From positions 1-64,000 of the forward strand of contig NZ_RXNS01000001.1 of NCBI RefSeq assembly GCF_003966155.1: DNA of 64,000 nt, written 5' to 3'. Positions 16,681-26,346 of this stretch are shown here, one piece after another. A program made the position numbers and the translations under genes. The first letter of the stretch is position 1. Every line of letters begins with the position of its first letter. This DNA comes from Halomonas nitroreducens. Lineage in GTDB: Bacteria; Pseudomonadota; Gammaproteobacteria; Pseudomonadales; Halomonadaceae. The notes under the pieces were generated by a model. It searched no databases. It saw only the letters and a list, made by a program, of their open reading frames with translations, and was not told where the DNA came from.

Positions 16681-18834
16681 TCCTCCCAATCCACTTACCC
16701 GCATCACTCGCCGCTGTGCGGCGTCCATCAGCTGGCCGCGGCCGGTCTCGACCAGCGTCAGCCAGTGGCGGGCACGGGTGATGCCGGTGTAGACCAGCTC
16801 GCGGGTGAGGATGGGATTCGGTGCGTCAGGCAGCACCAGGGCGGCGTGGGTGAACTCCGAGCCCTGGGACTTGTGCACCGTCATGGCGAACACCGTCTCC
16901 ACCGCTTGCAGGCGCGAGGGCAGCACCCACTTGATGCGATCGGTGCCGTCGCCGGCGGGGAAGGCCACCCGCAGCAGGCGGCGGCTGCCGTCGCCTGGCG
17001 CAGCGCCCGGGCGCGGCATGTCCAGGGTGATGCCGATATCGCCGTTCATCAGCCCCAGGCCGTAGTCGTTCTTCGTCACCAGCACCGGGCGGCCGGGGTA
17101 CCAGCGCTGGCGGCCGTCCTGGCTGTCGATCAGCCCTTCCCGCTCCAGCGCCTGGCGCACCCGCTCGTTCAATCCCTCCACGCCCCAGGGGCCGCGGCGC
17201 AGCGCGCACAGCAGCTGGAAGTGGCCGTGGGCCGCCAGCACGGCGCGGGCCCAGTCATCGAAGGCCGCCTGAGCCGCGTCGTCCGCCGGGCGCCGCTCGG
17301 CCATGGTGGCGAGGAAGTGGCGATAGCCCACCGGCGGCGCGCTGGCCGCGCCGGCATTGGGAAAGCGCTCGGGGCAGCCGGTCACGGCCAGGCGCGCCAG
17401 GCCGCGCTCGTCGTCGGCGCCTAGTTTCAAGTGCGAGAGGTCCGCGAAGCCATGGTTGAGCGCCTCGGAGATGGCGCGGCGCTTGGCGGCGGGCTCGGCC
17501 TCGAGGTTGATGGCGGCGGCCAGCCGGCCGATGCCGCTGTCGGCGGTGAAGCGATGGCTGACGCGCAGCATGGCGATGGCCTGGTCGAGCGGCTGGCCAT
17601 CGGCGTCGAGGGTGTCCGTGGGCAGCGGCTGGCCAGTGGCCTCGGCCAGCCACTCGGCGGTGCCCGGGGTGTAGTGGCCGCCCTCGGCTCGGGCGCACAG
17701 GTCGCCCAGTATCGAGCCGGCCTCCACCGAGGCGAGCTGGTCCTTGTCGCCGAGCAACACCAGCCGCGCCCGGGGCGGCAGCGCCTCGAGCAGCGCGGCC
17801 ATCATGCCCACGTCCACCATCGAGGCCTCGTCCACCACCAGCACGTCCAGCGGCAGCGGGTTGTGGCGGTCGTGGCGGTCGTGGCGGAAGCGGCGGGTGT
17901 CCGGCCGAGAGCCCAATAACCTGTGCAGCGTCGAGACCTCTTTCGGGATCACGTCGTGCAGCCGCTCGGGGTCGTCGGCCAGGCCGTCGAGGGCGAGCTT
18001 CGCCACCTGGCCGGCGATGGACTCGTTGAGCCGGGCGGCGGCCTTGCCGGTGGGCGCGGCCAGACGAATGCGCAGGGCCTGTTCGCCCCCATCTTCTTCA
18101 CCCTTGCTATTCGCCATGTTATTCCCCAAGGCAAGCGCCTGAAGCAGGGCGAGCAGGCGCACCACGGTGGTGGTCTTGCCTGTGCCGGGGCCGCCGGTGA
18201 TCACCGCGAAGCGCGAGCGCCCGGCCAGGGCGCAGGCGGCCTTCTGCCAGTCGAGCTGCCGGTCGATATCGGGTCGAGGCGGGAAGAGGGCATCGAGGAT
18301 CGGCCGCAGGCGGGCCGCGTCCGGGGCCTCGTCATCCATGCCGAGCCGGTCGCCGATCCGGGTGTGGATATCCTGCTCGTGCTGCCAGTAGCGGCGCAGG
18401 TAGAGCCGGGGGTGCTCTCGGCTCCCGGCGAGCACCAGCGGGGTGCTGCCGGGCCCGGTGGCGACCAGCTCGGGCTGGGCCAGCGCCGCACGCCAGGCAT
18501 CGAGGTCGAGCGCGGCCATCACCCGGCTGGGCAGCGGCGGTGGGTCCTCCAGGCTGTCGCCCTCCGGCGGCAGCGAGAGGGCCAGGTCCGGGGTGGCCAG
18601 GGTCTGGGCCAGGTCCAGGCACACGTGGCCGCGGCCGAGCTGGTGGCTGGCCAGCGCCGCCGCCAGCAGCAGCCGGGGTGAGGCTTCACTCACCTCGCGG
18701 CCGAGGAAGGCGGCGAAGGCGCGGTCCAGCGAGCGCAGCCAGCCGCGTTCCACCCAGCGGTCGAGCAGGGTGAACAGGGCCGCGTGATCGGCCAGCGCCC
18801 GTTCGGCGGCGAGATCGGGGGTGTCCGGGATCAT
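16678..18834 (-). CDS. recD: RecBCD exonuclease V alpha subunit RecD (5'-3' helicase)
   Basis: RecD is the fast 5'-to-3' motor of the RecBCD complex, which resects double-strand breaks and loads RecA after meeting Chi. The frame encodes 718 aa. Walker A is ITGGPGTGKTTTV (~residues 210-222), Walker B is VVDEASMVD, and the late helicase motif VHKSQGSEF precedes the C-terminal TGITRAR signature. Its ATG overlaps the recB stop codon by 4 nt (18831-18834), so it is cotranslated with recB. It ends in SGLGG and TAA at the boundary with the giant block; a diverged copy of its last ~20 codons lies near 1115-1175. The length is in the range of other gammaproteobacterial RecD proteins. Confidence 0.93.
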   Translation of the reverse strand: MIPDTPDLAAERALADHAALFTLLDRWVERGWLRSLDRAFAAFLGREVSEASPRLLLAAALASHQLGRGHVCLDLAQTLATPDLALSLPPEGDSLEDPPPLPSRVMAALDLDAWRAALAQPELVATGPGSTPLVLAGSREHPRLYLRRYWQHEQDIHTRIGDRLGMDDEAPDAARLRPILDALFPPRPDIDRQLDWQKAACALAGRSRFAVITGGPGTGKTTTVVRLLALLQALALGNNMANSKGEEDGGEQALRIRLAAPTGKAAARLNESIAGQVAKLALDGLADDPERLHDVIPKEVSTLHRLLGSRPDTRRFRHDRHDRHNPLPLDVLVVDEASMVDVGMMAALLEALPPRARLVLLGDKDQLASVEAGSILGDLCARAEGGHYTPGTAEWLAEATGQPLPTDTLDADGQPLDQAIAMLRVSHRFTADSGIGRLAAAINLEAEPAAKRRAISEALNHGFADLSHLKLGADDERGLARLAVTGCPERFPNAGAASAPPVGYRHFLATMAERRPADDAAQAAFDDWARAVLAAHGHFQLLCALRRGPWGVEGLNERVRQALEREGLIDSQDGRQRWYPGRPVLVTKNDYGLGLMNGDIGITLDMPRPGAAPGDGSRRLLRVAFPAGDGTDRIKWVLPSRLQAVETVFAMTVHKSQGSEFTHAALVLPDAPNPILTRELVYTGITRARHWLTLVETGRGQLMDAAQRRVMRVSGLGG
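16711..16743 (-). repeat. Right copy of the recD-3'-end direct repeat (inside recD)
   Basis: This is the partner of 1143-1175: 31 of 33 positions are identical. It encodes the RecD residues GRGQLMDAAQR close to the C-terminus. Together the two copies frame about 15.5 kb containing only the three giant genes. Confidence 0.8.
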
Positions 18835-21800
18835 GCGGCGTCCTCCTCGGCGGCGCGGAACAGGGCATCGAGATTGAGGATCAGCTCGTTCGGCGGGCGC
18901 TCGGCGTGCACGCCCCGGGAGGGCGCGCGGGTGCCGCGCAGGAAGACGTAGAGCGCCCCGCCCAGGTGGCGGTCGATGTCGTAGTCCGGCAGCCGGGCCT
19001 GAAGCAGCCGGTGCAGGGCCAGCAGGTAGAGGCAGTACTGCACGTCGTAGCGCTTCTCGAGCACGGCCTCCGCCATCGCCGCCTCGGTGTAGGCGGCATC
19101 GTTCGCGCCCAGGTGGTTGGACTTCCAGTCGAGCACGTAGAAGCGGCCCTCGTGCTCCACCACCAGGTCGATGAAGCCCTTGAGCATGCCGTTCAGGGTG
19201 TCGGGCTCCAGCGCCGGCCGGGGCAGGTTATCCAGTGTGTGAGCGCTCACGAGGGCGTCCAGCTCGCTTGTCTTCACCTTGTGGGCGGCGAACCAGAATT
19301 CCAGCTCCACCCGGTAGCCGGAAAGCTGATCGAGGCGCAGCGGGGCGGCATCATTCGGCACCGGCAGCGGGGTGGTCAGCAGCTCCGGCAGCCACTGCTC
19401 GAGGGCGGCGATCTGGCCCTCCCAGCCACGGCGGTTGGCGCGCCGGGCCAGGGTGTCCTCGCGCAGCGCGGCGTCTCCGGCCACCTTGGCGAAGCCTTCC
19501 TCGCCGGCCCATTCCAGCAGGCCGTGCAGGAAGGTGCCCGCCGAAGGCCCGCGGGGGAAGCGGTGAAGCGAGCCCTCGCTCACCGCGGCGGCGCCGGCGT
19601 CGAAGGGCTCGTCGATCACCTCCATGGCGGTGGCCTCGTCGGCGGTGGTGGGCTCGGGGGCCGGGCCGGCCTCGACGGCGGTGTCGCGTTCGTCGTCCGG
19701 CGTGGCCCCGGCGCGCAGCGCCGAGTAGCTGGCGATCCACCAGTGCTCGCGAATGGTCCGGGTGGGGGCGCGTGCCTCGCCCAGGGGCGCCTGCTCGGTG
19801 GCCAGGTGCACCGGGGCGGGATCGGCCTCCGGGGCCTCGGTCACCCGTACCCGGCCGCTGTCGTGACCATCAGCGTCCGCCAAAGCATCGAGCGCCGGGC
19901 GCAGGGCCTCGGGGAGCAGCGGTTCGCCACCGGAGAGGAGGTGGCCGACGGCGCTGCGCTCCATGGCGTCCAGCGGCGCCAGGCCGAGCCAGGTGGCGTG
20001 GCGGGCGCGGGTCAGGGCCACGTAGAGCTTGCGCAGGTCCTCGCCCAGGCGTTCGTGGTCGGCCCGGGCCAGGGTGGCCTCGTCGGCGTCCAGGGAGAGG
20101 CGCAGGTTCCCGTCGTCGTCGTGCCAGCGCAGCGGCAGGTCGCCGGCCTTCACCGGGCGGAAGGCGGCGATGAAGGGCAGGAACACCAGCGGGTACTCCA
20201 GGCCCTTGGACTTGTGGATGGTCACCACCTGCACCAGGTCGGCGTCGCTCTCCAGGCGCAGCCGGTGGGCGTCGGACTGCTCCTGGGGCCGGGCCCGGGA
20301 CTCGGCGAGATGGCGCAGCAGGGCATGCTCGCCGTCGATCTCGGCGCTGGCCTCCTGCAAGAGTTCTCCAAGATGCAGCAGGTCGGTGAGCCGTCGCTCG
20401 CCCTCCGGCACAGTGAGCAGCCGGCCGGGTACGGCGAAGTCGGCCAGCAGCCGGTGCAGCATGGGCAGCACGCCGCGGCGCTGCCACTGGCGGTGGTAGT
20501 CGCGGAACTGCATCACCCGCGCCTCCCAGGCCAGCTCGTCCTGCTGGGCACCGCCATTCAGGGCGTCGAGTTTGGCGAGCGAGAGCCCCAGGCTGGGCGT
20601 GGCCAGCGCCGCGCGCAGGGCGCGCTCGTCGTCCGGGGCGGCGCAGGCGGCCAGCCATACCTCCAGCTCGGCGGCGGCCTCGGTCTCGAACACGCCCTCC
20701 TTGTCGGAGAGGTAGACGCTGCGGATGCCGCGGGCGAGCAGGGCGCCGCGGATGGCCCGGGCCTCGCCGGCGTTGTTGACCAGCACGGCGAGGTCCGACG
20801 GCGCCAATGGGCGCAGCTCGCCGTGCTCTTCGCCACTGCTCTGGACGAAGCCCGTCTGCCCGGTCTGGCCCTCGCGCAGCAGGGCGGCCATCTCGGCGGC
20901 GCAGCGCCCGGCCAGCTCGCTGAGGTAGGCGGACTTCGACAGCGGCGTCTCGGCGTGCTGGTGCCAGAGGGTCAGCGCCGGCTGGGCCGCGCCGTGGCGG
21001 ACCAGGGCATCCTTCCTGCCCTTCGCATCCACCGGCGCAAAGGGCACGGGGTTGTCGTCGCCGCGGCGGAACAGGAAGGCACCGGCCTCGCTCTGCTCGG
21101 CATGGGCGAACACCCGGTTGACCGCCTCGACCATGGGCGCGGCGGAGCGGAAGTTGGTGCCCAGCGTGACGTGGCGGCCGGCGGTGTCGCGCCGGGCCTG
21201 GAGGTAGGTGTGGATATCGGCGCCGCGGAAGGCGTAGATGGCCTGCTTGGGGTCACCGATCAGCAGCACGGCGCTGTCGTCGCGGTTCTCGGCCAGTTGA
21301 TAGACCCGGTCGAAGAGCCGGTACTGCACCGGGTCGGTGTCCTGGAACTCGTCGACCAGCGCCACCGGGAACTGCTCGCGGATGCGCGCGGCCAGCGTCT
21401 CGCCGGCCTCGCCCGCGAAGGCGGCGTCCAGGCGCTGCAGCAGGTCGTCGGGGCCGAGCTCGGCGCGGCGGCGCTGCACGGTCTCGCGACGCGCGGCCAT
21501 CCAGTGCACGGCGTGGGCGAGCAGGTCGGCGAACGGATCGGGCAGCTCGGCGAGCCGGTCCGGCAGCTCGGAAAGCGCCTCCAGCGCCGGCAGGTCGGGC
21601 GCCGGGTCTTCCTTCCAGATCTCGGCGATACCCTCGGGCGTCAGGCGCTTCCAGGCGGCGTCGGTCAGCGACGGCCTGGCCAGTTCCGGATCGCTCGCCC
21701 AGTCGCGCAGGGCACCCAGCCAGTTGGCGCGGCTCCTGGCATTGAGCTTCTGGCCGTTGAAGGCCTTGCGCTGGGCCGCTTCCTCGAGCAGGGGCTCCAG

Positions 21801-22667
21801 CTCGTCGAGCCAGGCCGGCCAGGGCGCCTTGAGTTCGGCCAGGGCCGCGGAGCGCTGCTCGCGGTAGGCATCCAGGGCCTCGGCGGGCGGCGGCGCCGCG
21901 TGCAGGGCGGCGGCATGGGTGCGCAGCCGGGCAGCGGTGTCGTTGAGGGTGTCCGGGGTCGTCCAGTAGCGGGCGATGATCGCCAGCGCCTCGGGGGCGA
22001 GGTCGTAGTAGAAGCTGCGCCAGTAGTCCCGGGCGATCTCCAGGTCCATCTCCGACTGGTCCAGCGCCATCTCCAGGGCGAACAGGCTGCCGCTGTCGAA
22101 GGCATGCTCGCGCAGCATGCGGTGGCACCAGGAGTGGATGGTGGAGACCGCCGCCTCGTCCATCCACTCGGCGGCCAGCCGCAGGCGGCGGGCGCAGGTC
22201 GGCCAGCTCTCGCGGGGGTAGCTGTCGCGCAGGGCCAGCAGCGGATCGCCGCTGGGCGGATTGAATTGGGGACAGACCCCATTTCCTTCCAATTCCGGTT
22301 CGTCGAAGAGATCGCCGGTCTCATTAGGGGACGCAGCGAAATCGGGGTCTGTCCCCGATTGAAAGGCCGCGGCGGCCTCCACCAGCCGGGCGCGGATGCG
22401 GTCGCGCAGCTCCTGGGTGGCGGCGTTGGTGAAGGTGACCACCAGGATCTCCGGCGGGGTCAGCGGCCGCGGGAAGCTCGCCGCGTCCTCGGCATGCTCT
22501 TCGTTTGAGACCCTGGGGCCGAGCACCAGGCGCAGGTAGAGCAGGGCGATGGTGAAGGTCTTGCCGGTGCCGGCGCTGGCCTCGATCAGCCGGCTGCCGG
22601 TGAGCGGCAGGGCAACCGGATCGAGGCGTGGGGTCTCGGCCGCTTGCACGGTCTCGGGCGAGTTCAT
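18831..22667 (-). CDS. recB: RecBCD exonuclease V beta subunit RecB (3'-5' helicase/nuclease)
   Basis: RecB combines a superfamily-1 3'-5' helicase with the nuclease of the RecBCD complex. The frame encodes 1278 aa. Walker A is SAGTGKTFTIA near residue 31, the DEFQDTDPVQ helicase motif II lies near 435, and the nuclease motif YVLDWKSNHLG near 1180 keeps the catalytic Asp and Lys of the DxK motif. The start overlaps the recC stop by 4 nt (22664-22667). Odd: residues ~103-135 are encoded by an inserted inverted-repeat element (22264-22360). The reading frame is kept, so RecB carries an extra loop of roughly 30 residues in the helicase domain between the first motifs. It is probably functional, since the frame is open throughout. 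Confidence 0.93.
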   Translation of the reverse strand: MNSPETVQAAETPRLDPVALPLTGSRLIEASAGTGKTFTIALLYLRLVLGPRVSNEEHAEDAASFPRPLTPPEILVVTFTNAATQELRDRIRARLVEAAAAFQSGTDPDFAASPNETGDLFDEPELEGNGVCPQFNPPSGDPLLALRDSYPRESWPTCARRLRLAAEWMDEAAVSTIHSWCHRMLREHAFDSGSLFALEMALDQSEMDLEIARDYWRSFYYDLAPEALAIIARYWTTPDTLNDTAARLRTHAAALHAAPPPAEALDAYREQRSAALAELKAPWPAWLDELEPLLEEAAQRKAFNGQKLNARSRANWLGALRDWASDPELARPSLTDAAWKRLTPEGIAEIWKEDPAPDLPALEALSELPDRLAELPDPFADLLAHAVHWMAARRETVQRRRAELGPDDLLQRLDAAFAGEAGETLAARIREQFPVALVDEFQDTDPVQYRLFDRVYQLAENRDDSAVLLIGDPKQAIYAFRGADIHTYLQARRDTAGRHVTLGTNFRSAAPMVEAVNRVFAHAEQSEAGAFLFRRGDDNPVPFAPVDAKGRKDALVRHGAAQPALTLWHQHAETPLSKSAYLSELAGRCAAEMAALLREGQTGQTGFVQSSGEEHGELRPLAPSDLAVLVNNAGEARAIRGALLARGIRSVYLSDKEGVFETEAAAELEVWLAACAAPDDERALRAALATPSLGLSLAKLDALNGGAQQDELAWEARVMQFRDYHRQWQRRGVLPMLHRLLADFAVPGRLLTVPEGERRLTDLLHLGELLQEASAEIDGEHALLRHLAESRARPQEQSDAHRLRLESDADLVQVVTIHKSKGLEYPLVFLPFIAAFRPVKAGDLPLRWHDDDGNLRLSLDADEATLARADHERLGEDLRKLYVALTRARHATWLGLAPLDAMERSAVGHLLSGGEPLLPEALRPALDALADADGHDSGRVRVTEAPEADPAPVHLATEQAPLGEARAPTRTIREHWWIASYSALRAGATPDDERDTAVEAGPAPEPTTADEATAMEVIDEPFDAGAAAVSEGSLHRFPRGPSAGTFLHGLLEWAGEEGFAKVAGDAALREDTLARRANRRGWEGQIAALEQWLPELLTTPLPVPNDAAPLRLDQLSGYRVELEFWFAAHKVKTSELDALVSAHTLDNLPRPALEPDTLNGMLKGFIDLVVEHEGRFYVLDWKSNHLGANDAAYTEAAMAEAVLEKRYDVQYCLYLLALHRLLQARLPDYDIDRHLGGALYVFLRGTRAPSRGVHAERPPNELILNLDALFRAAEEDAA
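22264..22360. repeat. GGGGACAGACCCC-type inverted repeat inside recB (REP/MITE-like)
   Basis: Two 13-bp arms, GGGGACAGACCCC (22268-22280) and GGGGTCTGTCCCC (22344-22356), are perfect inverted complements. Each arm is itself nearly palindromic (GGGG...CCCC). The surrounding AATT/AATC and ATTT/GATT bases extend the symmetry. I recall this AATTGGGGACAGACCCC motif as a dispersed repeat in many proteobacterial genomes, possibly mobilised by REP-associated tyrosine transposases; that link is from memory. It is read through in frame in recB. Confidence 0.7.
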
Positions 22668-25600
22668 GAGCGACCTCCCTGGCCCTTGCCTCCGTTCTTC
22701 TTGGTTTTCACCGCGTCATGCAGCGGGGCGTAGAGGGCATCACACAGCTCGGTGAAGCGCCGGCCGGCGGCCTCGTGGCGCACCAGACCCTCCAGGTTGC
22801 GCCACTGACGGGCCAGGTAGGGATCGCGGCCCAGCTCGCCGTGATCGCCGTTGAAGCCGGTGCCATGGAAGGCGGTGACGGCGGCCTTCCAGGCCTTGAG
22901 GTCGGCCTCCTCGGCCTGGTCCGAGTCGCCCCCGAAAACGCGGGCCAGGGCGTTCTCGTCGCCGCCCTTCTCGTGCCAGGCGAAGGCGGTGTCCCGGGCC
23001 AGCGGCAGCGGGGCGGTCATGCCGGCGCGCCAGGCGCGGGCGACGGCCTCCAGGTGGGCCCGGGCAGTGGCTTCGTCCAGGGGCGGCAGGGTGCCGCCGC
23101 CGGCCCGGGAGAGCAGCACCGTGGTCATGGGGCCCAGGGCGAGCTGGCCGGCGAGATGACTGACCCAGGGCGCCAGCCAGTGCTTCCAGTGGTACTTGCC
23201 CTTGTTGACCAGGCTGCTGGTCATCAGCACCAGCCGGCAGCGCTCGCCTTCGTCGTTCTCGCGCAGGCCGTCCAGCCAGTCTTCCACCAGCAGCGGGCCG
23301 GCGTCGGTGGCCAGTGCCAGCGAGACCGGGGCCGGTGTCTCCCAGGCGTGGGGCCAGGCCGCGAGCTTCTCGGCATAGGCCTCGAAGAGGGCGTCCAGCG
23401 GCTCGACCAGCGCCTCGCGCATCAGCTCGGCGAAGCCGCCCATGGCGAGGCGCCCCTCGCGCTCCAGGCGTTCCAGGGTGTCGTGGACGGCCGGCGTCGG
23501 CGAGGTGCCCTCGTCCACGGCGCGGCGCCCGGCCTCGACCAGCGCCTGCTGGAGCTGCCAGTGGTCCAGGCCGTCCAGGGCGAAGGGCTCGTGGTCGGGG
23601 CTCTCCAGCGCCTCGCGCTCGAGGAAGACCCCGAGCCGGGTGGTGAAGAAGGCCTTGACCGGGTCCTTGAGGAAGCCGGAGAGGCGGGCCAGGGGCAGGG
23701 CGGTGTCGAGCTCGATCGGCGGCAGCTCGCCATCCGTGACGCCTTCTGGTGCTGTCTTGACAGCATGCACCGCCCGCCATTCCTGGGCATAGGTAAACAG
23801 GCGTGGGTCTGCTGAGAAGTAGCTGCGGCTGAACGGCTGCAGCGGATGTTCGGTGGTCAGGGCGTCGAGCAGGGCCTGGCCGTCGTCGTTCTCGTGCGTG
23901 GCCAGTCGCCAGCCGGCGGCCAGGTGGTCGCGCAGCTGGCCGAGCAGCACCGAGGGCGGCCGGGGTTCGTTGTCGTGGATGCTGCGCCCCACCCAGCTGA
24001 TCACCAGGCTGTCGCGGGCCGAGAGCAGCGCCTCGAGGAACAGGTAGCGGTCGTCCTCGCGCCGCGAGCGGTCGCCGGGGCGGTAGTCGTGGCCCATCAG
24101 GTCGATGTCCAGCGGGCGTTGGGTGCGCGGGTAGTCGCCGTCGTTCATGCCCAGCAGGCAGACGTGGCGGAAGGGGATGGCGCGCATCGGCATCAGGGTG
24201 GCGACATTCACCGCGCCGGCCAGGAAGCGCTGGGAGAGGTTGGCCTCGTCGAGCTGGCCGAGCCAGTGCTCGCGCACCACCGAGAGCGGCAGGGCCTCGC
24301 TGAGGCCGGCGTCCTCGGTGGTCTCCTGCCAGTCCTCCAGCAGCTCCTCCAGGCGGCTGAGGGTGGCAAGGTCTGCCTCGTCCTCGGCGGCGAAGCACTC
24401 GCCGACGAGTTCGCGCAGCCGCCGGCACCAGGTCGGCACGTCGGCGGGCTCGGAGAGCGCACGCCACTGGGTCTCGAGCACATCGAGCAGGTCCATCAGC
24501 GGCCCGGCCAGGGCCGCCTCCAGGCCGCCGATGTCGCCGAACGGCTCGATGTCGTGCCAGGGGCCCTCGGCGGTGTCGCCCACCGCATAGCCCAGCAGCA
24601 GCCGTCGCAGGCCGAAGGCCCAGGTGTTGGCGGTGAGCCCGCCGGGCAGGTCGAGCCGGGCGCGCTGCTCGGCGTCGAGCCCCCAGCGGATGCCGGCGCC
24701 CTCGATCCAGCGGCGCAGCACCGGCAGCGCCTCGGCATCCAGCCCGAAGCGCCCACGCAGGGCAGGCACCTCCAGCAGGTCGAGCAGGTCGCTCACCGTG
24801 AGACGCGACTCCGGCAGGTGCAGCAGCGCCTCCAGCGCCACCAGCAGCGGCTGGCGGTGGCGGCTGGTCTGGTCGGAGAGCGTGAAGGGGATATGGCGCG
24901 GGTCGTCCGGCGCCAAGCGGCCGAACACCGCCTGCACGGCGGCGGCGTAGGTGTCGATGTCCGGCACCATCACCAGCACGTCGCGCGGGCGCAGCGTGGG
25001 GTCGGCGTCGAAGGCGGCGAGCAGCTGGTCGTGGAGGATCTCCACCTCGCGCAGGGCACTGTGGGCAATGTGGAAGCGCAGGCTGCGATCGCGCACCGGG
25101 TCCACCGCCGGCCAGGCATCGCGGGTTTCCTGGGGCGGGCGCAGTTCGAGGATGTCGTCCTGGAGCTGCTGCAGCAGCCCCGGCGCCTCGGCCTGCTCGA
25201 GCGGCGAATCGAAGAGGTCGATGCGCAGCTCCTCGGCGTCGAACAGCGCCCGGTAGGCGTCCTGGTCGTCGAACTCGTCGAGCAGGCGCAGGTAGTCGCG
25301 GCCCTGCTTGCCCCAGGCGGCGATCAGCGGCTGGGCGTGGAGGTGCAGCTGGGTGTCGTCGAGCGCCAGGGGCATGCCCGGACGGTGGCGCTGGCGCCGG
25401 CGGGCGGCGCGCAGGAGATCCTTGTGCTCGATGATGTCCGCCCAGTAGTGGCGGCAGGGGTTGTGCACGCAGAGCAGCACCTGGCTGACCCTCGACACCG
25501 CAGCCAGGGCCTCCAGGGTCTGGCGGGGCAGCGAGGAGATGCCGAACACCACCACCCGGCGCGGCAGGCCGGCGGGCCTCGTCTCGGGCGTCAGTTCGCG

Positions 25601-26260
25601 GCAGGCCTCGAGGAAGCGGGTATGCACCCAGGCGCGGCTGGTAGCGAGTCCCTGTTCGCCGATGTCGTCGCGCAGCCGCCGCCACAGGGCCGGCTGCCAG
25701 CGCTGGTCCTCGGCGAGCGGCCGGGCCTGGCCGCGGGCGTCGATCAGCTCGTCGCGGCCCTCGGCCCAGGCGGCCAGCCAGTCGGCGCGGTAGACCTGGT
25801 ACTGGTCGAAGAGGTCGGCCAGGCGCTCGGCGAGCTGGTGGCGCTTGCGCAGGTCCTCGTCGTCGGCCAGGAAACGGGCCAGGGGCGCGAAGGTGGGATC
25901 ATTCAGCAGCTCGGGCAGCAGGCGCATCAGCCGCCAGACGAGCCGCGGCTTGTCCAGCGGCGAGGCCGGCGGCACGGCGTCGCTCCCCAGCACCGCCCGG
26001 TAGGCCTGCCACAGGTAGCGCGCCGGCAGGGTGACGTCCATGGCGGCAGCGATGCCGGCGCCCTCGGGCGGGTCGGCGGCCAGCGCCAGCTTCAGCCACT
26101 GGCTGATGCCGTTGCTCTGCACCAGGATCACCTCGTCTTCCAGCGGGCCCAGCGGATGGTTGCGCAGCCATTCCACCGCCAGGTCGCGCAGCGCCTCCAG
26201 GCGATTGCTGTGGATCACCATGAAGCCGGGCGTCAGGGCGGTCTCTGTGGTGGCGAGCAT
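22664..26260 (-). CDS. recC: RecBCD exonuclease V gamma subunit RecC
   Basis: RecC forms the scaffold of RecBCD and recognises the Chi sequence; its helicase-like domains are catalytically dead. The frame encodes 1198 aa, close to family size. The N-terminal block FMVIHSNRLEALRDLAVEWL and the later VILVQSNGISQWLKLALA are typical of RecC. The start at 26260 has an AAGGA site 7 nt upstream. It is the first gene of the recC-recB-recD string, and both junctions are 4-nt ATGA overlaps, which favours equimolar synthesis of the three subunits. Nothing in the sequence indicates regulation beyond constitutive expression. Confidence 0.92.
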   Translation of the reverse strand: MLATTETALTPGFMVIHSNRLEALRDLAVEWLRNHPLGPLEDEVILVQSNGISQWLKLALAADPPEGAGIAAAMDVTLPARYLWQAYRAVLGSDAVPPASPLDKPRLVWRLMRLLPELLNDPTFAPLARFLADDEDLRKRHQLAERLADLFDQYQVYRADWLAAWAEGRDELIDARGQARPLAEDQRWQPALWRRLRDDIGEQGLATSRAWVHTRFLEACRELTPETRPAGLPRRVVVFGISSLPRQTLEALAAVSRVSQVLLCVHNPCRHYWADIIEHKDLLRAARRRQRHRPGMPLALDDTQLHLHAQPLIAAWGKQGRDYLRLLDEFDDQDAYRALFDAEELRIDLFDSPLEQAEAPGLLQQLQDDILELRPPQETRDAWPAVDPVRDRSLRFHIAHSALREVEILHDQLLAAFDADPTLRPRDVLVMVPDIDTYAAAVQAVFGRLAPDDPRHIPFTLSDQTSRHRQPLLVALEALLHLPESRLTVSDLLDLLEVPALRGRFGLDAEALPVLRRWIEGAGIRWGLDAEQRARLDLPGGLTANTWAFGLRRLLLGYAVGDTAEGPWHDIEPFGDIGGLEAALAGPLMDLLDVLETQWRALSEPADVPTWCRRLRELVGECFAAEDEADLATLSRLEELLEDWQETTEDAGLSEALPLSVVREHWLGQLDEANLSQRFLAGAVNVATLMPMRAIPFRHVCLLGMNDGDYPRTQRPLDIDLMGHDYRPGDRSRREDDRYLFLEALLSARDSLVISWVGRSIHDNEPRPPSVLLGQLRDHLAAGWRLATHENDDGQALLDALTTEHPLQPFSRSYFSADPRLFTYAQEWRAVHAVKTAPEGVTDGELPPIELDTALPLARLSGFLKDPVKAFFTTRLGVFLEREALESPDHEPFALDGLDHWQLQQALVEAGRRAVDEGTSPTPAVHDTLERLEREGRLAMGGFAELMREALVEPLDALFEAYAEKLAAWPHAWETPAPVSLALATDAGPLLVEDWLDGLRENDEGERCRLVLMTSSLVNKGKYHWKHWLAPWVSHLAGQLALGPMTTVLLSRAGGGTLPPLDEATARAHLEAVARAWRAGMTAPLPLARDTAFAWHEKGGDENALARVFGGDSDQAEEADLKAWKAAVTAFHGTGFNGDHGELGRDPYLARQWRNLEGLVRHEAAGRRFTELCDALYAPLHDAVKTKKNGGKGQGGRS

Positions 26261-26346
26261 GGCGAATCCTTCGCGACGAGGGGCGGGCCTTCATGGTGCC
26301 GCAAATCGCGGGGCGCATGAAGCCGGGGGCAAGCTCCAGAGGGGCA

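Noticed and set aside
22268..22356. CRISPR-like or phage attachment repeats in recB
   Set aside because: The two copies are inverted, only two in number and read in frame; this is a repeat-pair element, not an array.
18906..22508. A 1200-codon plus-strand frame opposite recB
   Set aside because: Recognisable RecB helicase and nuclease motifs are on the minus strand; the plus frame is low-complexity and an artefact of high GC.
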